NCBI RefSeq assembly: GCF_030849505.1 | Contig: NZ_JAUJFI010000049.1 | Location: 1 to 36,342 of the forward strand | Direction: 5' to 3' | Origin: Azospirillum isscasi | Lineage (GTDB): Bacteria; Pseudomonadota; Alphaproteobacteria; Azospirillales; Azospirillaceae | Length of the DNA: 36,342 bases | Shown: piece by piece, positions 1 through 8,880 of the stretch | Layout of the letters: each line of letters opens with the position of its first letter | How positions within the stretch are numbered: position 1 is the first letter of the stretch | Translations under genes and position numbers: made by a program | Notes under the pieces: generated by a model | The model's database searches: none | Seen by the model: the letters and a program-made list of their open reading frames with translations, nothing else | What the model was told of the DNA's origin: nothing

Positions 1-987
1 GCCGACGGGCGCATCTTCGCCATGGACGCCGATTCGCACGTCGCCGCCCTGGACGAGCGCACCGGGCGCCAGCTCTGGCGCGTCGACACCAAGCCGGAGA
101 AGGAGCGCGGCGGCGCCAGCGGCGGCGGCGTCGCCTACGCCGACGGGCGCGTCTTCGCGGCCACCGGCTTCGGCGAGGTGGTGGCGCTCGATCCCGCCAA
201 CGGCTCCGTCGTCTGGCGCAAGCGCGTGCCGGGTCCGGTCCGCGGCGCCCCGACCGTCGAGGGCGGGCGCGTCCTGGTCCTGACGCTGGACAATCAGCTT
301 TCGGCCCTGTCGGCCTCCGACGGCGCGGTGCAGTGGTCCCATCAGGGCATCCTGGAAACGGCGGGCCTGCTGGGCGCCGTCAGCCCGGCGGCGTCGCCGA
401 CGCTGATCGTCGCGCCCTATTCCTCGGGCGAGCTGTACGGCCTGCGTCCGGAGAACGGGCGCGTGGCGTGGCAGGAGAGCCTGGCGGCCATCCGCCGCAG
501 CGGCGCGCTGAGCAGCCTCGCCGACATCCGCGGGCTGCCGGTGATCGACCGCGGCGTCGTCTACGCGATCGGCCATTCGGGCCGCATGATCGCCATCGAC
601 GAGCGGATCGGCGTCCGCCTGTGGGAGGCGGAGATCGGCGGCACCCAGACCCCGTGGATCGCCGGTGACCACGTCTTCGTCATCACCAACGATTCGGAAG
701 TGGTGGCGCTGACCCGTCAGGCCGGCCACGCCCGTTGGGTGATGCCGCTGGCCCGCTTCACCGATCCGGAGGACAAGAAGGGGCCGATCACCTGGTCCGG
801 TCCGGTCCTGGCGGGCGGCAAGCTCTACGTCACCGGGTCGAACGGCCAGATGCTGGCCCTGTCGCCCGGCGACGGGCAGGTGCTGACCCGTTATTCGCTG
901 CCGGCTTCCACCTATTTGCCTCCGGTCGTCGCGAACAACACCCTATATGTTCTGGGCGAGAACGGTACGCTGGTGGCGTACCGCTGA
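1..987 (+). CDS. bamB: Outer membrane assembly protein BamB, 3' part
   Basis: The reading frame is open from the first base, so the 5' end, including the expected lipoprotein signal, lies outside the window; 328 codons and the stop are present. The protein is made of repeated PQQ-type beta-propeller blades, seen as recurring units such as [32 protein letters not shown] and [16 protein letters not shown], each ending in a Trp-containing strand. BamB is the periplasmic scaffold lipoprotein of the BAM complex, which inserts beta-barrel proteins into the outer membrane. The der GTPase follows 37 bases later on the same strand, and bamB-der adjacency is common in proteobacteria, which supports the name over a generic PQQ-repeat enzyme. 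No quinoprotein dehydrogenase active-site segment is seen. Confidence 0.88.
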   Translation, partial: ADGRIFAMDADSHVAALDERTGRQLWRVDTKPEKERGGASGGGVAYADGRVFAATGFGEVVALDPANGSVVWRKRVPGPVRGAPTVEGGRVLVLTLDNQLSALSASDGAVQWSHQGILETAGLLGAVSPAASPTLIVAPYSSGELYGLRPENGRVAWQESLAAIRRSGALSSLADIRGLPVIDRGVVYAIGHSGRMIAIDERIGVRLWEAEIGGTQTPWIAGDHVFVITNDSEVVALTRQAGHARWVMPLARFTDPEDKKGPITWSGPVLAGGKLYVTGSNGQMLALSPGDGQVLTRYSLPASTYLPPVVANNTLYVLGENGTLVAYR

Positions 988-1024
988 TCGCCGGTCCTGG
1001 TTCTTTTGTGAGGCCCCCGGCCAG

Positions 1025-2428
1025 ATGTCCTTCACCGTCGCTCTCGTCGGTCGGCCGAATGTCGGCAAATCGACTCTGTTCAACCGTTTGGCCGGCAAGA
1101 AGCTGGCGCTGGTCGACGACACGCCCGGCGTGACGCGCGACTGGCGCTCGGCGCCCGCCCGCGTGGGCGGTCTGTCCTTCACCGTGGTCGATACCGCGGG
1201 CCTGGAGGACGTCACCGACGACAGTCTGGAGGCGCGCATGCGCCGCCAGACCGAACGCGCCCTGGAACGCGCCGACGTGGCGCTGTTCATCGTGGACGCC
1301 CGCGCCGGCATCACGCCGCTGGACCGCCACTTCGCGGCCCTGCTGCGCAAGGGCAAGACCCCGGTCGTCCTCGTCGCCAACAAGGCGGAGGGCAAGGCCG
1401 GCATGCCCGGTCTCTACGAAGCCTTCGAGCTTGGCCTGGGCGAGCCGATTCCGCTGTCGGCGGAGCATGGCGAGGGCATGGCCGATCTGGTCCAGGCCCT
1501 GCTGCCCTACGCCCCGCCGGAGCCGGAGGAGGCCGAGTTCACTCCCGCCCCCGCCAAGGGCGAAGGGGAGGAGGAGCTGCCGGTCGGCGACCAGCCGGAA
1601 ACCGACGAGGAGCGCGCCCGCCCCATCCAGATCGCCATCGTCGGGCGCCCGAACGTTGGCAAGTCCACCCTGCTGAACGCCCTGATCGGCGAGGAGCGCG
1701 TGCTGACCGGCCCCGAGGCCGGCATGACGCGCGACGCCATCAGCGTCGATTGGGAGTGGCGTGGCCGCAAGTTCCGGCTGGTGGACACCGCCGGCATGCG
1801 CAAGCGCGCCCGCGTCGATGCCAAGGTGGAGAAGCTGGCCGTCGCCGACGCCCTGCGCGTCGTCCGCATGGCCCAGGTCGTCCTTCTGGTGGTCGATGCC
1901 AACCAGATCCTCGACAAGCAGGACCTGACCATCGCCCGCATGGTGGTGGAGGAAGGCCGCGCGCTGGTCATCGCCCTGAACAAGTGGGACGCCGTGGACG
2001 ACCGCGCCATGGCCCTGCGTCAGGTCGAGGACAAGCTCCAGGCCGCGCTGGCCCAGATCAAGGGCGTGGAGGTCGTGACCATCTCCGCCCTTCAGGGCCG
2101 GAAGCTGGACACGCTGCTGGACTCGATCCTGTCCACCTACGGGCAGTGGAACCGGCGCATCCCGACCGCCCAGCTCAACCGCTGGATCGAAGGGGTTCTG
2201 GATCATCACCCGCCGCCCCTGGTCGAGGGCCGGCGCATCAAGATCCGTTACGCCACGCAGGTGAAGACCCGCCCGCCGACCGTGGCGCTGTTCGTGAACA
2301 AGCCGCTGGATCTGCCGGAGAGCTACCAGCGCTATCTGATCGCCCATCTGCGCGAGACGTTCGAGCTGCCGGGCGTGCCGGTGCGGTTGCTGCTGAGAAA
2401 GCAGAAGAATCCGTTCGCGGACGATTGA
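1025..2428 (+). CDS. der: Ribosome-assembly GTPase Der (EngA)
   Basis: 467 residues with two GTPase domains in tandem followed by a KH-like domain, the arrangement unique to Der, which is needed for 50S subunit maturation. The first P-loop is GRPNVGKS (residues 9-16), with DDTPGVTRD as switch and DTAG as G3; its G4 reads NKAE rather than NKxD. The second domain has [12 protein letters not shown] near residue 206, DTAG and a canonical NKWD. An acidic Glu/Pro-rich linker of about 35 residues joins the domains. The frame is open upstream to 947, inside bamB, but the family starts at the ATG used here, directly before the first beta strand. No strong Shine-Dalgarno is visible, which would suit coupling to bamB 37 bases upstream. 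Confidence 0.96.
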   Translation: MSFTVALVGRPNVGKSTLFNRLAGKKLALVDDTPGVTRDWRSAPARVGGLSFTVVDTAGLEDVTDDSLEARMRRQTERALERADVALFIVDARAGITPLDRHFAALLRKGKTPVVLVANKAEGKAGMPGLYEAFELGLGEPIPLSAEHGEGMADLVQALLPYAPPEPEEAEFTPAPAKGEGEEELPVGDQPETDEERARPIQIAIVGRPNVGKSTLLNALIGEERVLTGPEAGMTRDAISVDWEWRGRKFRLVDTAGMRKRARVDAKVEKLAVADALRVVRMAQVVLLVVDANQILDKQDLTIARMVVEEGRALVIALNKWDAVDDRAMALRQVEDKLQAALAQIKGVEVVTISALQGRKLDTLLDSILSTYGQWNRRIPTAQLNRWIEGVLDHHPPPLVEGRRIKIRYATQVKTRPPTVALFVNKPLDLPESYQRYLIAHLRETFELPGVPVRLLLRKQKNPFADD

Positions 2429-2444
2429 TCGACGCTTCAGGGAA

Positions 2445-2484
2445 AAAGCAAAAAGGCCGTGCGATTGCGCGGCCTTTTTGCTTT
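2445..2484. terminator. Bidirectional intrinsic terminator between der and the SDR gene
   Basis: Perfect 15-bp stem (2445-2459 with 2470-2484) around a 10-base loop that can itself fold. The arms carry an A run on the left and a T run on the right, so the element reads as a GC-core hairpin with a U tract on both strands. It lies between the convergent stops of der (2428) and the SDR gene (2504). Confidence 0.92.
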
Positions 2485-2503
2485 GGCGGGCAAGGCTGCC
2501 ATT

Positions 2504-3214
2504 TCACCCCTGCGCCGACACCACCTCGCCATGGCGGGTGCAGGACGCTTCCGCCAGTTCCACGAAGGCTTCGGTCACGTCGTCCGGCTGGGCCAGCTTG
2601 GTCTGGTCCTCGCCGGGGAAGGCCTGCATGCGCAGCTTGGTCGCCACGATGCCGGGGTCAACCAGGTTGACGCGCAGGTTCGACGCGGCGATTTCCATCG
2701 CGTAGGTCTTCACCATCATCTCCAGCGCCGCCTTGCTGGCCCCGTACGGGCTCCAGTAAGGATAGGGCGCGTTCGCGGCCCCGGACGTCACGAAGATGGC
2801 GCGTCCCGCGTCGGACGCGCGCAGCAGGCGGTCGAAGGAGCGGATCAGGCGGTAGTTGGCCGTGACGTTCACGTCCATCACGCGCTGCCACAGCTTCGGA
2901 TCGTAATGGGCGACCGGCCCCAGGGCCTCCAGGACGCCGGCGTTGCTGACCAGGATGTCCAGCTTCCCGAACCGCTCGTAGATCGAGTAGCCGAGCTGGT
3001 CGATCTTGTCGAACTGGCGCAGGTCCAGCGGGACGAGCGTGGCGTTCCGGCCCGTGGCCTGGAAGATCGCGTCGTCGGTCTCTTCAAGACCACCGACGGT
3101 GCGGGCGGCCAGGATGACGTGGGCGCCCTCGGCGGCGAAGCGCTTGGCGACGGCGGCGCCGATGCCGCGCGAGGCGCCGGTGATGAGGGCCGTGCGGCCG
3201 GAAAGACGGGACAT
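2504..3214 (-). CDS. SDR-family oxidoreductase, YciK-like
   Basis: 236-residue classical short-chain dehydrogenase/reductase. The cofactor motif TGASRGIG is at residues 12-19, NAG at 91-93, and the catalytic Ser144, Tyr157 and Lys161 (YGASK) are all present. The C-terminal part (LRVNLVDPG, LRMQAFPGED) resembles E. coli YciK more than FabG, so the substrate cannot be named; an NAD(P)H-dependent reductase is the safe description. A TTG start 13 codons upstream is possible, but the ATG used here puts the usual short N-terminus before the Rossmann fold. It is the last gene of the radA-cvpA-purF group, 91 bases after purF, with a hairpin in that gap, so it may be only partly cotranscribed. Confidence 0.85.
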   Translation of the reverse strand: MSRLSGRTALITGASRGIGAAVAKRFAAEGAHVILAARTVGGLEETDDAIFQATGRNATLVPLDLRQFDKIDQLGYSIYERFGKLDILVSNAGVLEALGPVAHYDPKLWQRVMDVNVTANYRLIRSFDRLLRASDAGRAIFVTSGAANAPYPYWSPYGASKAALEMMVKTYAMEIAASNLRVNLVDPGIVATKLRMQAFPGEDQTKLAQPDDVTEAFVELAEASCTRHGEVVSAQG

Positions 3215-3253
3215 GGCGGCGACTCGACGATGATGCGGGGAGGGGATCGGCAA

Positions 3254-3286
3254 ACGGGCCGGTCCGCTGGGTTGCGGCCGGCCCGT
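3254..3286 (-). terminator. Hairpin after purF
   Basis: A 9-bp stem (3254-3262 with 3278-3286) continues after a one-base bulge at 3263 into 4 more pairs (3264-3267 with 3274-3277) around a six-base loop. It lies 20 bases after the purF stop. On the minus strand only three T follow, so termination may be partial, allowing some readthrough into the SDR gene. Confidence 0.5.
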
Positions 3287-3305
3287 CGCGGCGGTGGCCG
3301 GGCTG

Positions 3306-4754
3306 TTACGCGCGGATGCGGACGTTCGCCTCGACCGGCGGGTGGTCCAGCGCGTCGGTCAGCGCGATGGGGTAGTCGCCGGTGAAACAGGCGTCGCAGA
3401 AGGTCAGCTTCTGCGGGTCGCGCCGCTCCTCGCCCATGGCGCGGTAGAGGCCGTCCAGGGAGATGAAGGCGAGGCTGTCGGCCTGGATGAAGTCGCGCAT
3501 CTCCTCCACCGACATGCGGTGGGCCAGCAGCTTGCTCTGCTCCGGCGTGTCGATGCCGTAGAAGCAGGGGTGGGAGGTCGGCGGGCTGGAGATGCGCATG
3601 TGCACCTCTTTCGCACCGGCGGAGCGCACCATCTCCACGATCTTCTTGGAGGTCGTGCCGCGCACGATGCTGTCGTCCACCAGCACCACCCGCTTGCCCT
3701 CGATCATGGCGCGGTTGGCGTTGTGCTTCAGCTTCACGCCCAAATGCCGGATCTGGTCGGTCGGCTCGATGAAGGTGCGGCCCACATAGTGGTTGCGGAT
3801 GATGCCCAGTTCGAACGGGATGCCGCTTTGGGTGGCGTAGCCGATGGCCGCGGGCACGCCGCTGTCGGGCACCGGGACCACCACGTCGGCGTCGATCCCC
3901 GATTCGCGGGCCAGTTCCGCGCCGATCCGCTGGCGCGCGCTGTAGACGGAGGCGCCCTCCATCACGCTGTCGGGCCGCGCGAAGTAGATGTATTCGAAGA
4001 TGCAGAAGCGGCGGCCCTGCGGCTGGAAGGGACGCAGGCTCTGCACGCCCTGGTCGTTCAGCACGACCATCTCGCCCGGCTCCACGTCGCGCACATACTC
4101 GGCGCCGACGATGTCCAGGGCGCAGGTCTCGCTGGTCACGATGTAGGTGTCGCCCAGCTTGCCCAGCACCAGCGGACGCACGCCCAGCGGGTCGCGCACG
4201 CCGATCACCTCGTTCGGGGTCAGCGCCACCAGGGAGAAGGCGCCCTCGACCTGCCGCACCGCCTCGATCAGCCGGTCCACGGGCGAGCCGCCGCGGGCGA
4301 TGGCCATCAGGTGGACGATGGTTTCGGTGTCGGTGGTGGACTGGAACAGGCAGCCGCGGCGGACGAGCTGGCGGCGCAGCGTGTGCGCGTTGGTCAGGTT
4401 GCCGTTGTGAGCCAGCGCGAAGCCGCCGAACTCGAAGTCGGCGTAGAGCGGCTGGACGTTGCGGATCGTCGTGTCGCCCGTGGTGGCGTAGCGGACGTGG
4501 CCGATGGCCTGCGGGCCCTTCAGCTTGCCGATGATCGCCTCGGACGAGAAATGGTCGCCGACCAGACCCAGGCTGTGCTGCAGATGGAAGCGGTCGCCGT
4601 CGTGGCTGACGATGCCGCAGGCTTCCTGGCCGCGATGCTGCAGCGCATGCAGGCCGAGCGCGGTGATGGCCCCCGCCTGTGGATGGCTGTGGATGCCGAA
4701 CACGCCGCACTCCTCGCGCAGCTTGTCGTCGTCGAACGGATGCGTCGTCAGCAT
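3306..4754 (-). CDS. purF: Amidophosphoribosyltransferase
   Basis: PurF catalyses the first committed step of purine synthesis, making 5-phosphoribosylamine from PRPP and glutamine. The 482-residue protein has an N-terminal Ntn glutaminase domain whose nucleophile is Cys16 (EECGVFGI), preceded by a 15-residue propeptide to be removed, and a C-terminal phosphoribosyltransferase domain with the PRPP loop VVLVDDSIVRGTT near residue 357. Cys251, Cys397, Cys453 and Cys456 match in spacing the four 4Fe-4S ligands of the Bacillus subtilis-type enzyme, so this is the Fe-S class with a cleaved propeptide, unlike E. coli PurF. The ATG at 4754 is chosen over one at 4793 because a GAGGA lies 7 bases before it. 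cvpA precedes it, the classic cvpA-purF pair. Confidence 0.96.
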   Translation of the reverse strand: MLTTHPFDDDKLREECGVFGIHSHPQAGAITALGLHALQHRGQEACGIVSHDGDRFHLQHSLGLVGDHFSSEAIIGKLKGPQAIGHVRYATTGDTTIRNVQPLYADFEFGGFALAHNGNLTNAHTLRRQLVRRGCLFQSTTDTETIVHLMAIARGGSPVDRLIEAVRQVEGAFSLVALTPNEVIGVRDPLGVRPLVLGKLGDTYIVTSETCALDIVGAEYVRDVEPGEMVVLNDQGVQSLRPFQPQGRRFCIFEYIYFARPDSVMEGASVYSARQRIGAELARESGIDADVVVPVPDSGVPAAIGYATQSGIPFELGIIRNHYVGRTFIEPTDQIRHLGVKLKHNANRAMIEGKRVVLVDDSIVRGTTSKKIVEMVRSAGAKEVHMRISSPPTSHPCFYGIDTPEQSKLLAHRMSVEEMRDFIQADSLAFISLDGLYRAMGEERRDPQKLTFCDACFTGDYPIALTDALDHPPVEANVRIRA

Positions 4755-4794
4755 CGGAAGATCCTCGTCATACACAGCATCACCAAAGGGCATT

Positions 4795-4821
4795 GCCCCG
4801 GCGGCCTCTTGCCGGCGGGGC
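4795..4821 (-). other. Hairpin in the cvpA-purF gap
   Basis: Two 11-base arms (4795-4805 and 4811-4821) pair with a single mismatch around a five-base loop. It lies in the purF leader between the cvpA stop and the chosen purF start, without a following T run. It could be a weak cvpA terminator, an attenuation structure or a stabilising element. It would also bury the ribosome-binding area of the alternative upstream ATG at 4793. Confidence 0.4.
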
Positions 4822-4853
4822 GTTACTCACAGGCACCCTGCACCGTGCGGCGT

Positions 4854-5540
4854 TCAGCGTGCGTTCTGGATCAGTCGCTCAAGGTCGCCGCGGTCCCGGT
4901 CCTTATAGCCGGTATCGGACGGCGAAGCACCACCGGTCTTCGGCGCGCCGGGCACCGGCGTGGACAGCCGGTCCAGCGCTTCCTTGGCCTCCACCGCCTG
5001 CCGCGCGCGCTCCCGCGCCATGTCCATCTGGCCCAGCCCGTCCTTGCGCAGCGATTCCGGCATCACCTCGTAGATCATGGCGGCGCCGGAGACCAGCATC
5101 GGGCGGGTCTTGGCGCCTTGCAGCCAGGCCGGATGCTCCGCCGGGTTCGGCACCAGCCAAGCGAAGAACAGATAGGCCACGGAGGCGAGGATTGCACCCT
5201 TCAGCAGGCCGAAGACAAATCCCAGCGACCGGTCGAGCGCCGAAAGGCCGGAATTCTGCACCCCGCGCGACACCACGCGGCCCAGGATTGTCAAAACCAC
5301 AAGGCTGACGACGAACAGCGCCACCGCCGACGCGGCGTAGGCGGCCATCTCGACATGGATGTAGTTCTGCGCGATGGGCAGCACATGAGGCAGGGCGTTC
5401 AGCGTGATCAGGGCCGCACCCACCCAGGCGGCGACCGACAGCACCTCGGCCACCATGCCGCGGGTGAAGGCCAGCAGCGCCGAAAGCAGAAGCACCACGA
5501 TGACGGCCAGATCCGCCGGGTTGATCGGGAAGGTGTCCAT
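4854..5540 (-). CDS. cvpA: CvpA family membrane protein
   Basis: 228 residues. The first 140 or so carry about four hydrophobic helices (for example AVIVVLLLSALLAFTRG and ALFVVSLVVLTILGRVV) with the family's conserved LDRSLGFVFGLLKG segment; the rest is a charged, low-complexity cytoplasmic tail. CvpA is an inner-membrane protein first named for colicin V production and since linked to envelope homeostasis in several proteobacteria; its biochemical activity is not settled. It lies between radA (40-base gap) and purF (99-base gap) on the same strand, the usual cvpA-purF order. The long tail after the membrane domain exceeds that of E. coli CvpA (162 residues). Confidence 0.92.
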   Translation of the reverse strand: MDTFPINPADLAVIVVLLLSALLAFTRGMVAEVLSVAAWVGAALITLNALPHVLPIAQNYIHVEMAAYAASAVALFVVSLVVLTILGRVVSRGVQNSGLSALDRSLGFVFGLLKGAILASVAYLFFAWLVPNPAEHPAWLQGAKTRPMLVSGAAMIYEVMPESLRKDGLGQMDMARERARQAVEAKEALDRLSTPVPGAPKTGGASPSDTGYKDRDRGDLERLIQNAR

Positions 5541-5580
5541 AACTCCGCTACGCCTCGTGCTTTCGCCTTGTGCTCTCGTG

Positions 5581-6981
5581 TCAGTCCCGTCCGCGCGGCG
5601 GGTGGGTTCCCGATCCGGCCTGGAACAGGGGCAGCAATTCGCCGAGCTGCTGCAACTCGACCGTCTTCAGGCCGTTGTCGCCGCGCCCCGGCTTCTTGCC
5701 GTTCCGTCTAGCCGGAAAGATCGCCGTTGAAAACCCCAGCTTTGCGGCTTCCTTCAGCCGGGCGTCGCTCTGGCCCACGGCGCGCACCTCGCCCGACAGG
5801 CCGATCTCGCCGAAGACCACGGCATCGGCGGGCACCGGCTCCCCGGTCAGGGAGGAGACGAGCGCCGCGGCGACCGCGAGGTCCGCCGCCGGTTCGGTGA
5901 TGCGCAGCCCGCCGGCCACGTTCAGGTAGACGTCGTTGGCGCCGATCTGCACGCCACAGCGCGCCTCCAGCACCGCCAGCACCATGGCGAGCCGCGCCGA
6001 ATCCCAGCCGACCACCGCGCGCCGCGGCGTGCCGAGCGGGGAGGGGGCGACCAGCGCCTGCACCTCCACCAGCACCGGGCGGGTGCCCTCCATGCCGGCA
6101 AAGACCGCGGCCCCCGACACGTCGCCGCGCCGTTCCGCCAGGAACAGGGCGGAGGGGTTGGCGACCTCGCCCAGCCCGCCGTCGGTCATCTCGAACACGC
6201 CGATCTCGTCCGTCGCGCCGAAGCGGTTCTTCACCGCGCGCAGGATGCGGAACTGGTGGCCGCGCTCGCCCTCGAAATACAAAACCGTGTCCACCATGTG
6301 CTCCAGCACGCGGGGACCGGCGATGGTGCCCTCCTTGGTGACGTGGCCGACCAGCAGCAGCACGCAGCCGCGCCGCTTGGCGACGCGGATCAGCTCCTGC
6401 GCGGAGGCGCGAACCTGGGCCACGGTGCCGGGAGCGCTGTCCAGATTGTCCACATACATGGTCTGGATCGAATCGATGACGACCACCTCCGGCCCGTCCG
6501 TGCCGTCCAGCGAGGCCACGATGTCGCGCACGCTGGTGGCGGAGGCGAGCTGGACCGGCGCCGCGGCGCAGCCCAGGCGCAGGGCGCGCAGCCGCACCTG
6601 ATCCACCGCCTCCTCGCCCGAGACGTAGGCGCAGCGGTGTTCCTGCGACAGCCGGGCCATCGCCTGGAGGAGAAGGGTGGATTTGCCGATTCCGGGGTCG
6701 CCGCCGATCAGGATGGCCGACCCGGGGACGAGGCCGCCGCCGCACACGCGGTCGAACTCCTCGATGCGGGTCATGCGGCGGGGCGGCGCCTCGCTGGAGC
6801 CGGCGAGCCCGACGAAGTCCAGCCGCCGACCGCGCGCCACGCCCAGTCCCTTGGGCGCGCTTTCCGGGGCGGCTTCCTCGACGAGCGTGTTCCATTCGCC
6901 GCAGGCGTCGCAGCGGCCCGCCCATTTCGGGAAGGACGCGCCGCAGGATTGGCAGACGTAGCGGGTGGTTGGCTTGGCCAA
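5581..6981 (-). CDS. radA: DNA repair protein RadA
   Basis: 466 residues. An N-terminal zinc finger uses Cys10, Cys13, Cys24 and Cys27 (CQSCG and CDACG). A RecA-like ATPase domain follows, with Walker A GGDPGIGKST at residues 93-102, a Walker B ending VVVIDS, and the RadA-specific KNRFG motif near residue 250. The C-terminal third is the Lon-protease-like fold typical of RadA. The protein promotes branch migration of recombination intermediates. The only family-consistent start is a TTG, giving MAKPTTRYVC; no upstream ATG or GTG is in frame nearby and no clear Shine-Dalgarno is present, so translation may be modest. It probably heads the radA-cvpA-purF transcript and diverges from map. Confidence 0.95.
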   Translation of the reverse strand: MAKPTTRYVCQSCGASFPKWAGRCDACGEWNTLVEEAAPESAPKGLGVARGRRLDFVGLAGSSEAPPRRMTRIEEFDRVCGGGLVPGSAILIGGDPGIGKSTLLLQAMARLSQEHRCAYVSGEEAVDQVRLRALRLGCAAAPVQLASATSVRDIVASLDGTDGPEVVVIDSIQTMYVDNLDSAPGTVAQVRASAQELIRVAKRRGCVLLLVGHVTKEGTIAGPRVLEHMVDTVLYFEGERGHQFRILRAVKNRFGATDEIGVFEMTDGGLGEVANPSALFLAERRGDVSGAAVFAGMEGTRPVLVEVQALVAPSPLGTPRRAVVGWDSARLAMVLAVLEARCGVQIGANDVYLNVAGGLRITEPAADLAVAAALVSSLTGEPVPADAVVFGEIGLSGEVRAVGQSDARLKEAAKLGFSTAIFPARRNGKKPGRGDNGLKTVELQQLGELLPLFQAGSGTHPPRGRD

Positions 6982-6997
6982 AGGTTTAGCGATGGGT

Positions 6998-7024
6998 TGG
7001 GGCGGCAGCGCCCCACATATAGCA
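6998..7024 (-). promoter_or_regulatory. Possible radA promoter (extended -10) with leader hairpin
   Basis: On the minus strand TGCTATATG (7024-7016) has the form of an extended -10 element; no good -35 is visible. Directly downstream, 6998-7004 and 7009-7015 form a perfect 7-bp stem with a GCAG/CTGC tetraloop, 16 bases before the radA TTG. The hairpin could sit at the very 5' end of the transcript. Confidence 0.38.
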
Positions 7025-7139
7025 AGCTGACGATCTAAATCCTATGGCCGAGGCGATAAAAAGCTGGGGCTTTTCTTGGGCCGTTCCGATGGTAGGTTCT
7101 GCACCGGAACCAGGACGATGACGGACAGGAGGTGACACG

Positions 7140-7967
7140 GTGGCGGACAAGGACGCGCGGAAGATTCCGCTGCACGGGGCGGAGGAGTTCGAGGCGATGC
7201 GCAAGGCCGGGCGCCTGGCCGCGGCGACGCTCGACTTCATCACGCCCCATGTGGTGCCGGGAGTCAGCACGGGCCATCTGGACCGGCTGATCGAGGCGTA
7301 CATGCGGGACAACGGCGCCATCCCCGCGACCATCGGCTATCACGGCTATCCGGCGGCGAGCTGCATCTCGCCCAACCATGTGGTCAACCACGGCATCCCG
7401 TCCGACGACAAGAAGCTGGCCGACGGCGACATCGTGAACATCGACGTGACGGTGATCCTGGACGGCTGGTATGGCGACACCAGCCGCATGTTCTTCGTCG
7501 GCGAGAAGATCGGGGTGAAGGCGCGCAAGCTGGTGGACATCACCTACAAGGCGATGATGGCCGGCATCGCGCAGGCCAAGCCGGGCAACCATCTGGGCGA
7601 CATCGGCCACGCCATCCAGACGCTGGCCGAATCCCACCGGTACGGCGTGGTGCGCGATTTCGGCGGGCACGGCATCGGGCGGGTGTTCCACGATGCCCCG
7701 CATGTGGACCATTTCGGCAAGCGCGGCACCGGGGTGCTTCTGGTTCCGGGCATGGTCTTCACCATCGAGCCGATGCTGAACGCCGGCAAGCCGGACGTGA
7801 AGATCCTGTCGGACGGCTGGACCACGGTCACCCGCGACCGCTCCCTGTCGGCGCAGTTCGAGCATCAGGTCGGCATCACCGAGACGGGGTGCGAGATCTT
7901 CACCCTGTCCCCGGCGGGATTCACCCAGCCGCCCTACGGAACCGCCGCAGGGGCCGCCGCGGCATGA
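7140..7967 (+). CDS. map: Type I methionine aminopeptidase
   Basis: 275 residues with the pita-bread fold signature of MetAP. All five metal ligands are present: Asp102 (NIDVTV), Asp113 (GDTS), His177 (GGHGIG), Glu210 (FTIEPM) and Glu241 (FEHQVG). It removes the initiator methionine from nascent proteins in the cytoplasm. There is no N-terminal zinc-finger extension, so it is the standard bacterial class Ia form. The start is a GTG preceded at six bases by an excellent AGGAGGT, which outweighs the lack of ATG. The stop overlaps the start of the NUDIX gene as ATGA, so the two are translationally coupled. Confidence 0.96.
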   Translation: MADKDARKIPLHGAEEFEAMRKAGRLAAATLDFITPHVVPGVSTGHLDRLIEAYMRDNGAIPATIGYHGYPAASCISPNHVVNHGIPSDDKKLADGDIVNIDVTVILDGWYGDTSRMFFVGEKIGVKARKLVDITYKAMMAGIAQAKPGNHLGDIGHAIQTLAESHRYGVVRDFGGHGIGRVFHDAPHVDHFGKRGTGVLLVPGMVFTIEPMLNAGKPDVKILSDGWTTVTRDRSLSAQFEHQVGITETGCEIFTLSPAGFTQPPYGTAAGAAAA

Positions 7968-8554
7968 GCGGGGACCTGAAGCCCTGGACGGTGCTGGAGC
8001 GGCGGACCCTGCTCGACGCCGGTCCCTTTCTGAAAGTGCACGCCGAAACCATCGAGACGCCCGAGGGCCGGCGGGTGGAGAATTTCTATCAGGTCGAACA
8101 GATGGACTTCGTCCAGATGTTCGTGGAGGACGGGGACGGGCGTGCGCTGATGCTGCGCACCTACAAGCACGGCCCGCGCCGCGTCAGCCAGACCTTCCCC
8201 GCCGGGGCGCTGAACCCCGGGGAGGATCCGCTGGAGGCGGCGAAGCGGGAGTTGCTGGAGGAAACCGGCTACGCCGCGGAGGACTGGACCGCGCTTGGCT
8301 CCTACGTGGTGCAGGGCAACCAGCGCGGCTGCGTTTGCCACATGTTCCACGCCCGCGGCGCCCGCAAGGTGGCGGAGGCGGACTCCGGCGACCTGGAGGA
8401 GATGCGGCTGGAGCTTGTGACCCGCGCGGAGATGATCGCGGCGGCGGCAGAGGGCGATTACGCCCTGCTGCCGGTCATCGCCATGCTGGGGGCCGTCCTG
8501 TTGCCGGAACTCCGCGATACCCTCGCCAGGGGAGCGGCGCAGCCGGTGCGGTGA
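7964..8554 (+). CDS. NUDIX hydrolase, ADP-ribose pyrophosphatase-like
   Basis: 196 residues. The NUDIX box fits the consensus exactly: Gly, five residues, Glu, seven residues, then RELLEETGY, providing the Mg-binding Glu side chains of a nucleoside-diphosphate-linked hydrolase. The N-terminal half (VHAETIETPEGRRVENFYQV) looks like the beta-rich domain of ADP-ribose/ADP-sugar pyrophosphatases, but the substrate cannot be fixed from sequence. The ATG overlaps the map stop by four bases; an upstream in-frame start within map is ignored. It ends four bases before the convergent 72-residue gene, with no room for a terminator. Confidence 0.85.
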   Translation: MSGDLKPWTVLERRTLLDAGPFLKVHAETIETPEGRRVENFYQVEQMDFVQMFVEDGDGRALMLRTYKHGPRRVSQTFPAGALNPGEDPLEAAKRELLEETGYAAEDWTALGSYVVQGNQRGCVCHMFHARGARKVAEADSGDLEEMRLELVTRAEMIAAAAEGDYALLPVIAMLGAVLLPELRDTLARGAAQPVR

Positions 8555-8558
8555 GAGG

Positions 8559-8777
8559 TCACTTCTCTTCGGTCGGGCCGGCGAAGAAGTGGGCCAGAGC
8601 GACGGCGGCCTCGTGCGACAGCGGGTTGTCGTTCTTGATGAGCTGCTCGTGGGCGTTCTTGATGGTCTGCACCGTCTCTTCGTTGGTCAGCAGACCCTTG
8701 GCCTGGAGCGTCTCCAGGATCTTGGCGCTCAGCATGAAGCCCGCGAAGGCCAGCCCGTTCGTGGTGATGTCCGCCAT
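8559..8777 (-). CDS. Small conserved-looking protein of unknown function
   Basis: 72 residues, no family recognised. The sequence is alpha-helical in character, with a moderately hydrophobic first third (GLAFAGFMLSAKILETL) and an amphipathic remainder, no Cys pairs and no clear transmembrane helix or signal. GGAG lies eight bases before the ATG, and the composition looks like a real protein rather than a frame shadow. It follows mlaF on the same strand after about 100 bases that include a CCGGCC/GGCCGG hairpin (8799-8816), so it may have its own transcript or be the tail of the alr-mlaEF unit. Translation and function are unproven. Confidence 0.7.
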   Translation of the reverse strand: MADITTNGLAFAGFMLSAKILETLQAKGLLTNEETVQTIKNAHEQLIKNDNPLSHEAAVALAHFFAGPTEEK

Positions 8778-8880
8778 GCTCGTCTCTCCGATGGGAAGCC
8801 GGCCTGTGTGGGCCGGTGCTCGTTGTGGCCGACCCTACCGGGCGGCAGGTTAATTTTGCACGAACCGATGATCGGGCGCG

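Noticed and set aside
1025..2428. Der first-domain G4 motif NKAE as a loss of function
   Set aside because: All other GTPase motifs of that domain are intact, and I recall this variant in alphaproteobacterial Der, so it is probably a lineage feature.
3294..5711. 805-codon plus-strand open frame antisense to purF and cvpA
   Set aside because: The composition (His, Gln, Val, Ala-rich without domains) is typical of antisense shadows in GC-rich DNA; purF and cvpA on the other strand are certain.
7059..7074. AAAAGC/GCTTTT mini-hairpin in the radA-map gap as a terminator
   Set aside because: Only six weak pairs, lying between divergent genes where no terminator is needed.
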